Positions 1 to 6,781 of a stretch of 7,244 nucleotides of DNA are shown here, one piece after another (the stretch's first letter is position 1; each line of letters opens with the position of its first letter). Source of the DNA: Thermoleophilia bacterium. Its GTDB lineage: Bacteria; Actinomycetota; Thermoleophilia; Gaiellales; Gaiellaceae. The notes under the pieces are model-generated. The model saw nothing but the letters and a program-made list of their open reading frames with translations, was not told the origin of the DNA and ran no database searches. Location of the stretch: positions 1 through 7,244 of the forward strand of contig JAOUEK010000093.1 of assembly GCA_029858755.1 (NCBI GenBank), read 5' to 3'. A program made the position numbers and the translations under genes.

Positions 1-790
1 GGATCGACCCACGCGCAAAGCCTGGAAGCGCCTGCCACAGGAACTCGACGAGCGTGTTCTTCGTGCGCTGCACGAGTGACTGTGACGAGATCCACTGCGC
101 GTAGCCGCCTCGTGCCTGGTAGATGGCGAGCGGCGCGAGGATCACGCCGACGACCAGGAGCGGCCCGTGTGCCCGTACGACCCCGCTCCGCCGAGGATGT
201 GCGTAGAGCAGCCACAGCGCCTGGGGAAGGATCCCGAACACCGCGAAGTAGTGCGTGGCAAGCGCGAGTGCGGACAACACACCCCACGCGAAGAGCAGCG
301 TGTCGTCGTCCGGTCTCCGGAGGGACTCGCCGAACGCCGCGATCGCCGCCGTGCCGAACAGGGCGAAGAGCGTGTACGCGCGCGCCTCGTGCGCGTACCA
401 GACGAGCATCGGGCTGACGGCAACGAACGCAGCCGTGACGAGACCGACGCGCGGAGTGACGAGGGAGCGACCGGCTGCGTAGGCGACGGGAACGAGCGCC
501 GTCCCCAGCGTCGCCGACAAGGCGCGGAGTCCGACCTCGTCGGTTCCGGCGACTTTCGCCCACGACCAGGCGAGAACGTAGAACAGCGGAGGAGTCGACT
601 CCGAGTCGGGGATCGCGTTGAGCATTCCTACGAACGAGCTCCGGATGATCTCGACAGTGAAGACCTCGTCGTAGGTGAAGCTCTGTCCGAGACCGATGAA
701 GCGCAGGACTGCGGCAATGCCCGTCAGCCCGAGCAGAGCCCACGTGGCGGATCCCGCTACTCGCTGGCTCCTGTTGTGTCCGGCGTCCAC
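1..790 (-). CDS. GT39-type (GT-C) membrane glycosyltransferase, C-terminus cut by window edge
   Basis: This is the N-terminal 263 residues of a multi-pass glycosyltransferase of the PMT_2/GT39 type, which uses lipid-phosphate sugar donors and acts on the outer face of the membrane. Seen: a hydrophobic segment at residues 15-34, then YDE at 40-42 (the acidic pair in the first external loop expected of GT-C catalysis), STPPLFY at 65-71, and SPMLVWYAHEARAY at 126-139, all typical of this family, with further hydrophobic helices after that. The family is usually 450-550 residues, so about half is missing beyond position 1. The start is GTG at 788-790: an in-frame TAG lies three codons upstream and no other start precedes the YDE motif. 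No Shine-Dalgarno is visible; a TANNNT hexamer sits six bases upstream instead. Acceptor and sugar cannot be read from sequence. GC in rows counted by hand is about 58-67%, lower than the ABC genes. Confidence 0.85.
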   Translation of the reverse strand, partial: MDAGHNRSQRVAGSATWALLGLTGIAAVLRFIGLGQSFTYDEVFTVEIIRSSFVGMLNAIPDSESTPPLFYVLAWSWAKVAGTDEVGLRALSATLGTALVPVAYAAGRSLVTPRVGLVTAAFVAVSPMLVWYAHEARAYTLFALFGTAAIAAFGESLRRPDDDTLLFAWGVLSALALATHYFAVFGILPQALWLLYAHPRRSGVVRAHGPLLVVGVILAPLAIYQARGGYAQWISSQSLVQRTKNTLVEFLWQALPGFARGSI

Positions 791-796
791 GATCGA

Positions 797-802
797 AGGC
801 TA
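797..802 (-). promoter_or_regulatory. Candidate -10 element (TAGCCT) for a leaderless transcript of the left glycosyltransferase gene
   Basis: On the minus strand TAGCCT is followed by exactly six bases and then the GTG start codon. That is the place a -10 hexamer takes when transcription begins at the first base of the start codon, as is common in Actinomycetota. The gene has no Shine-Dalgarno, which fits. A -35 hexamer at normal spacing is not convincing. The TAG is also the in-frame stop that fixes the gene start. Confidence 0.3.
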
Positions 803-955
803 CGAGCGGGTCATCCCAAGCGCCTCGATGTCTCGACGGGCCTGTCGATGACCGCTGGGAGGTTGCCGATGCACGCGGTGACGGCCCGGCAGTCGATGGC
901 TGCGGTCGCAGTCATGGGCGTGACGCCGAGCTCGTCGTCTCGGCGCCACGCGTTC

Positions 956-997
956 AGCCTCGCAGGTGAGCCCGTGAATGGGCAGCCAGGTGAGGCT
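956..997. repeat. Small nested repeats in the 791-1016 gap between the two glycosyltransferase genes
   Basis: The octamer CAGGTGAG occurs at 963-970 and again at 987-994, 24 bases apart. The pair is flanked by the inverted arms AGCCTC (956-961) and GAGGCT (992-997). The stem is short, the loop is 30 bases and no T-run follows on either strand, so it is not a good intrinsic terminator. The rest of the 226-base gap holds no recognised gene. On the minus strand one frame is open from 996 to a TGA at 811-813, with a possible 34-codon gene starting at ATG 915, but it has no ribosome site and no recognisable motif. Confidence 0.3.
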
Positions 998-1016
998 CAA
1001 CGACCAACTACCCCGC

Positions 1017-2635
1017 TCATGCAGAGGCCGACCGCGCCCCGCTGCGCGTCGGGTGGCGGAGGTCGAACACCGCGTAATCGTCGCCTGCGCCGACGACGGG
1101 GTGGCCTTGCGCGAAGAGGCGGAGCCCGGGGTAGCGCTCGAGCTGGTCGAGGCCCACCACGACGAGGTAGTCGAAGTCGGCGCGACGGAGCCACGGCGGC
1201 AGTGTCTCGTTGTAGTCCAGCTCCCAGTTGCGGCCGACGATCCAACCCCAGTACATGGCTGGAGTGGCGAGCTCCTCGTCCACGACCAGGGCTCGGGTCG
1301 TATGGTCCGTGAGCTCGCCGATCCGGCGGTAGTCGGCGATCCGCGCCGTCGGCTCCGGGCCACGCAGGACGGCAGCGCTCTTGTAGCTCGCGACGCCGGC
1401 GACGACGACGAGCAGGGCCGCGAGCGCTGGCAGCACCCACCGACGCCCGGGCCGGAGCCGCTCCACCAGCGCTCCTGCCAGTGCGCCGACGGACAGCGAG
1501 AGGACGGGGATGAGCGCGAGCGAGTAGTACGGGTGGGTCGACGTGTAGTTCGCGAACGCCAGGGCGAACGCGACGTAGCCGGTCGCGAGCCCTACGACTA
1601 TCGCGCGTGGCGTCCCGGGACGAGCGACCACCAGCCCCGCGAGTCCTGCGACGATAGGGAGGAGAGCCAGCCACGGCTGGGGCTGGGGGAAGGGCAGGAG
1701 GTACGAGACCATTCGCCACCACCCGCTCCAGAAGCCGGACGTGATCAGCAGGTCGGGTGTCACACGTCGTGTGGAGGCGCCGGAGGAGATGAAGTCGGTG
1801 ACCCAGGCGCCGTAGGCGTAGTACGCGAGCGATGTCGCGAGGGAGAGCGCGGTGAAAAGAAGGAACGCTCCGGAGGTGAGGGTGGAGCGCAACCGGCGGT
1901 GCGCGAACGCGAGCGCCAAGAAGAGGGCGACGAGGAAGAGCAGGGCGACCCCCGGCTTGATCGCGACGGCGACGGACGATACGCCCCCTGCGAGCCACAG
2001 GCGACGGAAGGTCCGCCGCTCCCAGTACCGGATCACGGTCAGTGCGGCGGCGAGCAGGACGGCGACCATCGTCGCGTCCGGCATGAACAGGCGGCTGTGC
2101 CATACGCCGTACGGCCAGACGAGGTAGAGGGTGAGTGCGACGAGCGAACCGTGCGCCCCGGTGACTCTCGCTGCTATGCGGTAGAGAAAGATGCCCCCGT
2201 CACCCAGAACAGGGCGGACAGGAGGCGGGGGACCCAGAGGCCCTCGTGCCCCGTGAGCCTGAAGGAGAGGGCGGCGAGCCCGTCGAGGAGCGGCGGCTCG
2301 ATCGGCTTGACCGTCTCGCGGACGCCGCGGAGCACGCGGCTCCTCCACTCCGGCGCTCCAGCTCCGTCGTTCGCCGACCACGTACGTGCCAGCAGCGCGC
2401 TCTGGGTCTCTCGCTGCTCGATCGACGGCTGGGACAGCGCCGGGAGCCTCAACAGAAGCGCGCCGCAGAGGAGGCAGATGACGACAAGGAGGTGGCCGTT
2501 CCAGAAGGCTCGCCGTCGGGCGACTCCGGGCTTCGGGTGGGTGGTGGCCGTGCTCGTGTCGGGACGCCCCGTACGTCCGACCTCGTAGCCGGGACTCGCC
2601 GCCGCGCCCACGACGCTACTTTCCCGGCGCGGCAC
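1017..2635 (-). CDS. GT39-type (GT-C) membrane glycosyltransferase, reading frame broken by a one-base deletion
   Basis: Two open frames join to one protein. The upstream frame (2635 to 2174) gives a membrane segment at about residues 48-66, a first-loop IEQRETQSALLART stretch and RLLSALFWVTG. The downstream frame continues with GIFLYRIAARV and at least seven hydrophobic helices, ending in a soluble tail of about 110 residues before TGA at 1017-1019. One extra G in the run at 2194-2198 restores 539 residues, normal for the family. The YDE acidic pair of the neighbour is replaced by a QRET-type loop, as in the 'RQTQ' group of bacterial PMT_2 proteins. The gene starts 9 bases after the sortase stop, so it is probably co-transcribed. 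Start: GTG 2635; GTG 2611 is an alternative with GGGAAAG seven bases upstream. Whether this is a sequencing error or a true pseudogene cannot be told here. Donor and acceptor are unknown. Confidence 0.8.
2194..2198 (-). other. Frameshift site: G5 run (C5 on the plus strand) one base short
   Basis: Read in the upstream frame the run gives V-T-G-A-S-F-S-T-A and then TAG. Read in the downstream frame it gives G-G-I-F-L-Y-R-I-A. Adding one G gives F-W-V-T-G-G-I-F-L-Y-R, the expected continuous helix of GT39 proteins, and makes 1017-2635 plus one base exactly 540 codons. Homopolymer runs are frequent places for sequencing errors and for real slippage. Confidence 0.8.
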
Positions 2636-2644
2636 CGGCGCCCG

Positions 2645-3355
2645 TCACGTCGCCGAGACCGGCTTCGCGTACACGATGTAGCGCTGCGTGGCGAAGAAGC
2701 GCGGGTGGCACGCCTGCAGCGCCACCTGCTCGAACCCCTTCGACTCGAGCACCGACAGGTCCTGGTCGTCGACGATGCGGTGCCCGGTGACCTCGTAGGT
2801 GAAGGTCGCGTACGGCATCTCGATGCGGAAGCGGTCACCCGGCCGCATCTCGTCGATCTTCGCGAACGGGGCGCCGTAGGTCGTGCGGTGCCCCGCGATG
2901 TAGACGAGCTGGCCCTGCCCGGGCATGGACGTGCCCAGGTAGCGCCCGGGCCCTTTCTTCAGCGTGTCGGTGTCCGTGCCGTTGACGACGATCATGTTCA
3001 CGCCGAGCCGGGGGATGACGATGCGGCCGATCGCGTCGCCTTCGCCCACGCTCTTCCGGAACCGGGTCGCCTCGGCGCGGATCACGGCCTCCGGATCGGG
3101 TGCCGGCGCTCCGGTGGCGACGGACGGCTTCGGGGGTGGCGGCTGCTGCTCGACGAGCGCCGCGTAGTCCGACTCGAGCTGGCGCTGCTGCCAGCGGGTG
3201 TAGAGCGACGTGAAGGGGTCGTTCCACTGCCAGACGACGAGCGTCCACGCGAGCACGCCGACACCAAGCACGATCAGCGCCGTGCCGACCCGTCGCGCCC
3301 ACCGAGAACGACCCGAGGCGCGCGGCGCCGCGGCTGTCCGCTCGGCGGTCTCCAT
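2645..3355 (-). CDS. Membrane-anchored sortase (class E/D-like transpeptidase)
   Basis: Sortases cleave a C-terminal sorting signal on secreted proteins and join the protein to a cell-wall or pilin amine, at the outer membrane face. The 236-residue product has a basic N-terminus, one membrane segment at about 24-42, a linker with four prolines (72-75), and a sortase domain from about 108. Catalytic residues are visible: His156 in AGHRTTYGAPF, Cys216 in LQACHPRF, Arg225 in ATQRYIVYA. Residue 215 is Ala where the classical TLxTC motif has Thr. Start: ATG at 3353-3355, chosen because it begins just before the basic/TM segment; the longer open frame up to 3643 runs into the divergent ABC gene and has no sortase-like sequence. 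No Shine-Dalgarno; a promoter-like pair lies immediately upstream. It is followed 9 bases later by a glycosyltransferase gene. No LPXTG-type substrate is encoded in the window, so its substrate is unknown. Confidence 0.9.
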   Translation of the reverse strand: METAERTAAAPRASGRSRWARRVGTALIVLGVGVLAWTLVVWQWNDPFTSLYTRWQQRQLESDYAALVEQQPPPPKPSVATGAPAPDPEAVIRAEATRFRKSVGEGDAIGRIVIPRLGVNMIVVNGTDTDTLKKGPGRYLGTSMPGQGQLVYIAGHRTTYGAPFAKIDEMRPGDRFRIEMPYATFTYEVTGHRIVDDQDLSVLESKGFEQVALQACHPRFFATQRYIVYAKPVSAT

Positions 3356-3361
3356 GCACGC

Positions 3362-3390
3362 AGGGTAGTAGCCGCTCGGGAGGGCGTCGA
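3362..3390 (-). promoter_or_regulatory. Candidate sigma-70-type promoter of the sortase gene, leaderless arrangement
   Basis: On the minus strand TCGACG (3385-3390; four of six matches to TTGACA) is followed by 17 bases and then TACCCT (3362-3367; TANNNT). Six bases separate this from the ATG, so the start site would coincide with the A of the start codon. The absence of a ribosome site supports a leaderless transcript. This is inferred from spacing and consensus only. Confidence 0.38.
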
Positions 3391-3427
3391 GCGGCGGCGA
3401 GGCCACGCCTGGCTCTGCGAGCGTCAT

Positions 3428-3447
3428 CGGGGTGGCCACTGACCCCG
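3428..3447. repeat. Short inverted repeat in the divergent sortase/ABC intergenic region
   Basis: CGGGGT (3428-3433) and ACCCCG (3442-3447) form a perfect six-base inverted repeat around an eight-base centre, and the overlapping GTGGCCAC (3432-3439) is itself a palindrome. It lies 54 bases before the ABC ATPase start and about 70 bases before the sortase start, where an operator for either gene could sit. In DNA this GC-rich such repeats arise easily by chance. I see no clear -10 for the ABC operon in this 145-base region. Confidence 0.25.
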
Positions 3448-3500
3448 GATCAGGCTCGCCCCGGTTGCGGCCTGTCGCAGCCAGTGGTTCGCTGGCGGGG

Positions 3501-4445
3501 ATGAGCGCGGCTCCCGTCCTCGTCTGCACAGGGCTCGTGAAGCGCTTCGGTGACCTCGTGGCGGTGGACGGCGTCGGCTTCGAGATCTCGCCGGGCGAGA
3601 CGTACGGGCTGCTCGGGCCGAACGGGGCCGGGAAGACGACCACGATCTCGATGGTCTGCGGCCTGCTCGAGCGCGACGACGGCGACGTGGTCGTCGCGGG
3701 TCGGCCGCTGACGACGACGAGCGTGGAGGCGAAGGCGGCGATCGGGTACGTGCCGCAGGAGATCGCCGTCTACCCGGACCTCACGGGGCGCGAGAACCTC
3801 CGCTTCTTCTCGCGCCTCTACGGGATGGCGCCCGCAGCGGCGACGGAGCGGATCGGCGAGGCGCTCGAGGTGGTCGGGCTCGCCGACCGCGCCGACGACC
3901 TCGCCGGCGAGTACTCGGGCGGCATGAAGCGACGGCTCAACATCGCCATCGGCCTCCTCCACCGGCCGCGGCTGCTGGTGCTCGACGAGCCCACCGTCGG
4001 CGTCGACCCGCAGAGCCGCAACGCCATCCTCGAGGGGGTGGAGGCGCTCGCGGGCGGCGGTATCGCCGTGCTCTACACGACGCACTACATGGAGGAGGCG
4101 GAGCGGCTGTGCGACCGCATCGGGATCATCGACGCGGGCGTGATCCGCGCCGAGGGCACCCGCCGCGAGCTCGTCGCGCTGGTGGGGGAACGAGACCGTG
4201 TCCGGCTCGCAGGCAGCGGTGACCTCGCGTCCGTGGCCACCGCCTGCGGGGCGCTGCCGGGTGTCGAGGCCGCATCGGTGCGGGACGGGGCGGTCGACCT
4301 GATCGTCGAGGGCGCCCGCGGCCTGCTCCCGGAGCTGCTCCGCGTGGCCGCCGAGTCGGGGGGCCTGGTGGACGGCGTGGACGTGCACGAGCCCGACCTC
4401 GAGTCGGTCTTCCTGCACCTGACGGGCAAGGCGCTGCGGGACTAG
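3501..4445 (+). CDS. ABC-2 type exporter, ATP-binding subunit
   Basis: This is the cytoplasmic ATPase that powers the two permeases encoded just downstream. In the 314-residue protein the nucleotide-binding domain fills about residues 6-220: Walker A GPNGAGKT at 39-46, Q-loop Gln86 in YVPQE, signature YSGGM at 138-142, Walker B LLVLDEP at 158-164 with catalytic Glu163, D-loop Val168-Asp169, and H-loop His195 in TTHYMEEAE. All key residues are intact. The final ~90 residues form the C-terminal extension common in DrrA/NatA/CcmA-like exporters, ending in DLESVFLHLTGKALRD. Start: ATG 3501, directly before the conserved first strand (VLVCTGLVKRFG); GTG 3432 would add 23 low-complexity residues and is less likely. 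The stop is six bases before the first permease. Drug, lipid, polymer or ion export are all possible; the substrate cannot be inferred. Confidence 0.93.
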   Translation: MSAAPVLVCTGLVKRFGDLVAVDGVGFEISPGETYGLLGPNGAGKTTTISMVCGLLERDDGDVVVAGRPLTTTSVEAKAAIGYVPQEIAVYPDLTGRENLRFFSRLYGMAPAAATERIGEALEVVGLADRADDLAGEYSGGMKRRLNIAIGLLHRPRLLVLDEPTVGVDPQSRNAILEGVEALAGGGIAVLYTTHYMEEAERLCDRIGIIDAGVIRAEGTRRELVALVGERDRVRLAGSGDLASVATACGALPGVEAASVRDGAVDLIVEGARGLLPELLRVAAESGGLVDGVDVHEPDLESVFLHLTGKALRD

Positions 4446-4451
4446 CGGGCG

Positions 4452-5627
4452 ATGGCGCGGCCCGCGCTCGCGATCCTCGGCAAGGACCTGCGCCAGCGGG
4501 TTCGCGACCGCTCGGCCTTCCTCGTCGCCGTCGTCGCGCCGCTGACGCTGGCGCTCGTCTTCGGGATGACGCTCTCGGGCGTCTCCTCCGACGACCTCGA
4601 GCTCTCGTTCGGGGTGGTCGACCTCGACGGAGGCGTCGTCGCGACCGGCTTCACCGACGAGGTGCTGGCGGGCCTCGAGCGCGACGGCCTCGCCACGCTC
4701 ACGGTCGTCCGGACGGTCGGCGAGGGCCGCCGGCTCGCAGCCGACGGCGACGTCGCTGCCACCTTCGTGCTGCCGGCCGGACTCTCGGAGGCGGTCGGCG
4801 CGGGCCGTCCCGCCCGGATCGAGGTGATCGGCGACGTCGACCAGCCGATCGGTGTGCTGGTCGCCCGCTCGATCGCCGACACGTTCGCGGCCGAGCTCGA
4901 GGCGACGCAGGTTGCGGTCGGCGCGGCGCTCGCCGCGGGCGCCACCGGACCGGTCGACGCGCTGGCGGGGCGCGCGCGGGAGCTGGCGCCGCCGATCGTG
5001 ATCGAGGACGCGACGGCCACGAAGAAGCAGCTCGACCCGGTGACGTTCTACTCCGCCAGCATGGCCGTCTTCTTCCTCTTCTTCACCGTCCAGTTCGGGC
5101 TCTCCACGCTGCTCGACGAGCGGCGCCAGGGCACGCTCGGGCGCCTGCTCGTAGCGCCCGTGTCGCGCCGCGCGATCCTGCTCGGCAAGGCGCTGACCAG
5201 CATCGTCATGGGGCTCGCCAGCATGACCGTGCTCGTCGTGGCGACGAGCCTGATCGTCGGCGCGGAGTGGGGGAGCCCTGCGGGCGTCGCGCTCCTCGTC
5301 GCGGCGGGCGTGCTCGCGGCGACGGCGCTCTCCGCGCTCGTGATCTCCTTCGCCCGCACCCCCGAGCAGGCCGGCAACTTCCAGTCGATCGTGGCGCTCG
5401 TCTTCGGCCTGCTCGGCGGCGTCTTCTTCCCGATCGCGGCGATCGGCGGCTGGCTCGAGCGCGTGAGCCTGGCGACGCCGCACGCGTGGTTCCTCCGCGG
5501 CCTCGGCGACCTCGCCGGCGGCGCCGGGCCGGGCGCGGTGCTGGGCGCCGTGGCCGCGATCCTCGCCTTCGCCGCCGTCTTCGGCGCGCTCGCCGTCGCC
5601 CGCTCCGCGAGGCTGGTGGAGCCGTGA
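4452..5627 (+). CDS. ABC-2 type exporter permease, first subunit
   Basis: The 391-residue integral membrane protein has the ABC2_membrane_3/NatB-like layout: an N-terminal amphipathic stretch (KDLRQRVRDRSAF), TM1 at about 23-39, a large external domain at about 45-195, then five hydrophobic segments near 200-220, 247-268, 277-300, 312-333 and 362-385. DERRQGT (222-228) matches the E-R-x-x-G-T motif of the cytoplasmic coupling helix that meets the ATPase. GGVFFPIAAIGGW and ATPHAW are typical of the last part of the family. ATG 4452 follows the ATPase stop by six bases, so translation is probably coupled. Its TGA overlaps the GTG start of the second permease. The two permeases align in order of motifs, which suggests an old duplication and a heterodimeric transporter. 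Confidence 0.92.
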   Translation: MARPALAILGKDLRQRVRDRSAFLVAVVAPLTLALVFGMTLSGVSSDDLELSFGVVDLDGGVVATGFTDEVLAGLERDGLATLTVVRTVGEGRRLAADGDVAATFVLPAGLSEAVGAGRPARIEVIGDVDQPIGVLVARSIADTFAAELEATQVAVGAALAAGATGPVDALAGRARELAPPIVIEDATATKKQLDPVTFYSASMAVFFLFFTVQFGLSTLLDERRQGTLGRLLVAPVSRRAILLGKALTSIVMGLASMTVLVVATSLIVGAEWGSPAGVALLVAAGVLAATALSALVISFARTPEQAGNFQSIVALVFGLLGGVFFPIAAIGGWLERVSLATPHAWFLRGLGDLAGGAGPGAVLGAVAAILAFAAVFGALAVARSARLVEP

Positions 5628-6781
5628 GGTCGCTCGCGATCGCCGCCGTCAACCTCAGGCGCTTCGCGCGGCAGCGCGCCAACCTCTTCTTCGTGCTCGT
5701 CCTGCCGCTGCTGATCGTGGCGATGCTGGGCCTCGTCTTCGGCGCCACCGACGTCGACCTCGGAGTCGTCCAGCGCTCGGGCGGGCCACTCGCCGAGCAG
5801 CTCTCCGACGACCTCGGCGCGACCGAGGACCTCGCCGTCGTCCGCTACGAGGACGAGAGCGCCCTGGAGCGGGCCGTGCAGCGAGGACGGGTCGAGGCGG
5901 GCCTCGTGGTGCCGGACGACTACACCGCCGTCCTGGAAGCCGGGGGAACGGCCACCGTGCGCTGGATCGCCCGTCCGGGCACGGCGTCGATCCAGCTCCG
6001 CCAGGCCGTCGAGGCGGCGGTCGCTCGGCAGGGCACCGTGCTCCGCGCGGCCCGCTTCGTCGCCGCAGAGCAAGGGGGCGACGTCGAGTCTCGCCTCGCC
6101 GCTGCCGCGACGGTCGCCGCGGCGGTGCCGGGGGTCGACGTCGAGGTACGCCCCGCGGACGAGACCGTGGCCGCCGGCGACCTCGGCCAGTTCGACCTCG
6201 GGGCCGCGACGCAGCTCGTGCTGTTCGTCTTCCTCACGTCGCTGTTCGGCGCCCCGACGCTGATCGAGGTGCGGCGGCTCGGGCTCTCGCGCCGGATGCT
6301 GTCCACACCGACGCGCCATCTGCAGGTGCTCCTGGGCGAGTCGCTCGGGCGACTCGCGATCGCGCTCGTGCAGGCGGCGATCATCGTCGTCGGCTCGGCG
6401 CTGCTGTTCGGGGTCGCCTGGGGGTCGCCGCCCGCGGCGGCGGCGATCGTCGCCTGCTTCGCGCTCGTCGGCGCGAGCTTCGCGATGCTGCTCGGCAGCG
6501 CGCTCTCGAGCGATCAGCAGGCCGGGGCGCTCGCGCTCGTGCTCGGCCTCGGCCTGGCGGCGCTCGGCGGGTCGATGGTTCCGCTCGAGGTCTTCCCCGA
6601 CCGTGTGCGCACGATCGCGCACGTGACGCCGCACGCCTGGGCGAACGACGCCTTCGCGGAGGTGCTCCGCCACGGCGGCGGGCTCGTGGACGTGCTCGCG
6701 CCGCTGGCCGTGCTGCTCGCCTACGCCGCCGTGGTGTTCTCGCTCGCCGCCTGGTTCTTCCGGCGCGCCGTCACGGGCTGA
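5624..6781 (+). CDS. ABC-2 type exporter permease, second subunit
   Basis: The 385-residue product repeats the layout of the preceding gene: TM1 at about 21-40, an external domain at about 42-190, then hydrophobic segments near 193-210, 243-264, 270-292, 299-320 and 356-378. The coupling-helix motif is diverged (IEVRRLGLSRRMLSTP, 214-229) but keeps Glu215 and Gly220; TPHAW recurs at 335-339. The start is GTG 5624, whose last two bases form the stop of the first permease (GTGA), a sign of translational coupling. The frame is open further upstream, but that part is a shadow of the first permease. Lower similarity between the two permeases than expected of recent copies points to distinct roles within one heterodimer. 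The 3' end overlaps the convergent Lon-type gene by 11 bases. Confidence 0.9.
   Translation: MRSLAIAAVNLRRFARQRANLFFVLVLPLLIVAMLGLVFGATDVDLGVVQRSGGPLAEQLSDDLGATEDLAVVRYEDESALERAVQRGRVEAGLVVPDDYTAVLEAGGTATVRWIARPGTASIQLRQAVEAAVARQGTVLRAARFVAAEQGGDVESRLAAAATVAAAVPGVDVEVRPADETVAAGDLGQFDLGAATQLVLFVFLTSLFGAPTLIEVRRLGLSRRMLSTPTRHLQVLLGESLGRLAIALVQAAIIVVGSALLFGVAWGSPPAAAAIVACFALVGASFAMLLGSALSSDQQAGALALVLGLGLAALGGSMVPLEVFPDRVRTIAHVTPHAWANDAFAEVLRHGGGLVDVLAPLAVLLAYAAVVFSLAAWFFRRAVTG

Noticed and set aside
791..1016. Intrinsic terminator after the broken glycosyltransferase gene
   Set aside because: The inverted arms are six bases with a 30-base loop and there is no T-run.
167..1312. 381-codon plus-strand open frame over the left glycosyltransferase, gap and start of the next gene
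   Set aside because: It runs across gene boundaries on the other strand and is Arg-rich low complexity. The stretch over the gap (791-1016) is not recognisable either.
2194..2198. Programmed ribosomal frameshift at the G5 run
   Set aside because: I see no canonical slippery heptamer, stimulatory Shine-Dalgarno or obvious downstream hairpin. A simple one-base deletion or sequencing error is more economical.
978..2588. 536-codon plus-strand open frame over the broken glycosyltransferase
   Set aside because: Product is charged and without hydrophobic helices or motifs, while the minus strand encodes recognisable GT39 sequence.
2246..3442. 398-codon plus-strand open frame opposite the sortase
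   Set aside because: Low-complexity Arg/Asp-rich product; the sortase catalytic His, Cys and Arg are on the minus strand.
3356..3643. N-terminal extension of the sortase to a start at 3643
   Set aside because: It would overlap the first 143 bases of the ABC ATPase, including its Walker A region, and has no sortase or signal-like sequence.
3450..5483. 677-codon minus-strand open frame opposite the ABC operon
   Set aside because: Its product is Arg/Asp/Glu/His-rich low-complexity sequence with no family motif, and the opposite strand carries complete ABC ATPase and permease motifs. It is a high-GC antisense shadow.
5048..6673. 541-codon minus-strand open frame opposite the two permeases
   Set aside because: Same low-complexity character; it spans the junction of two well-supported plus-strand genes.
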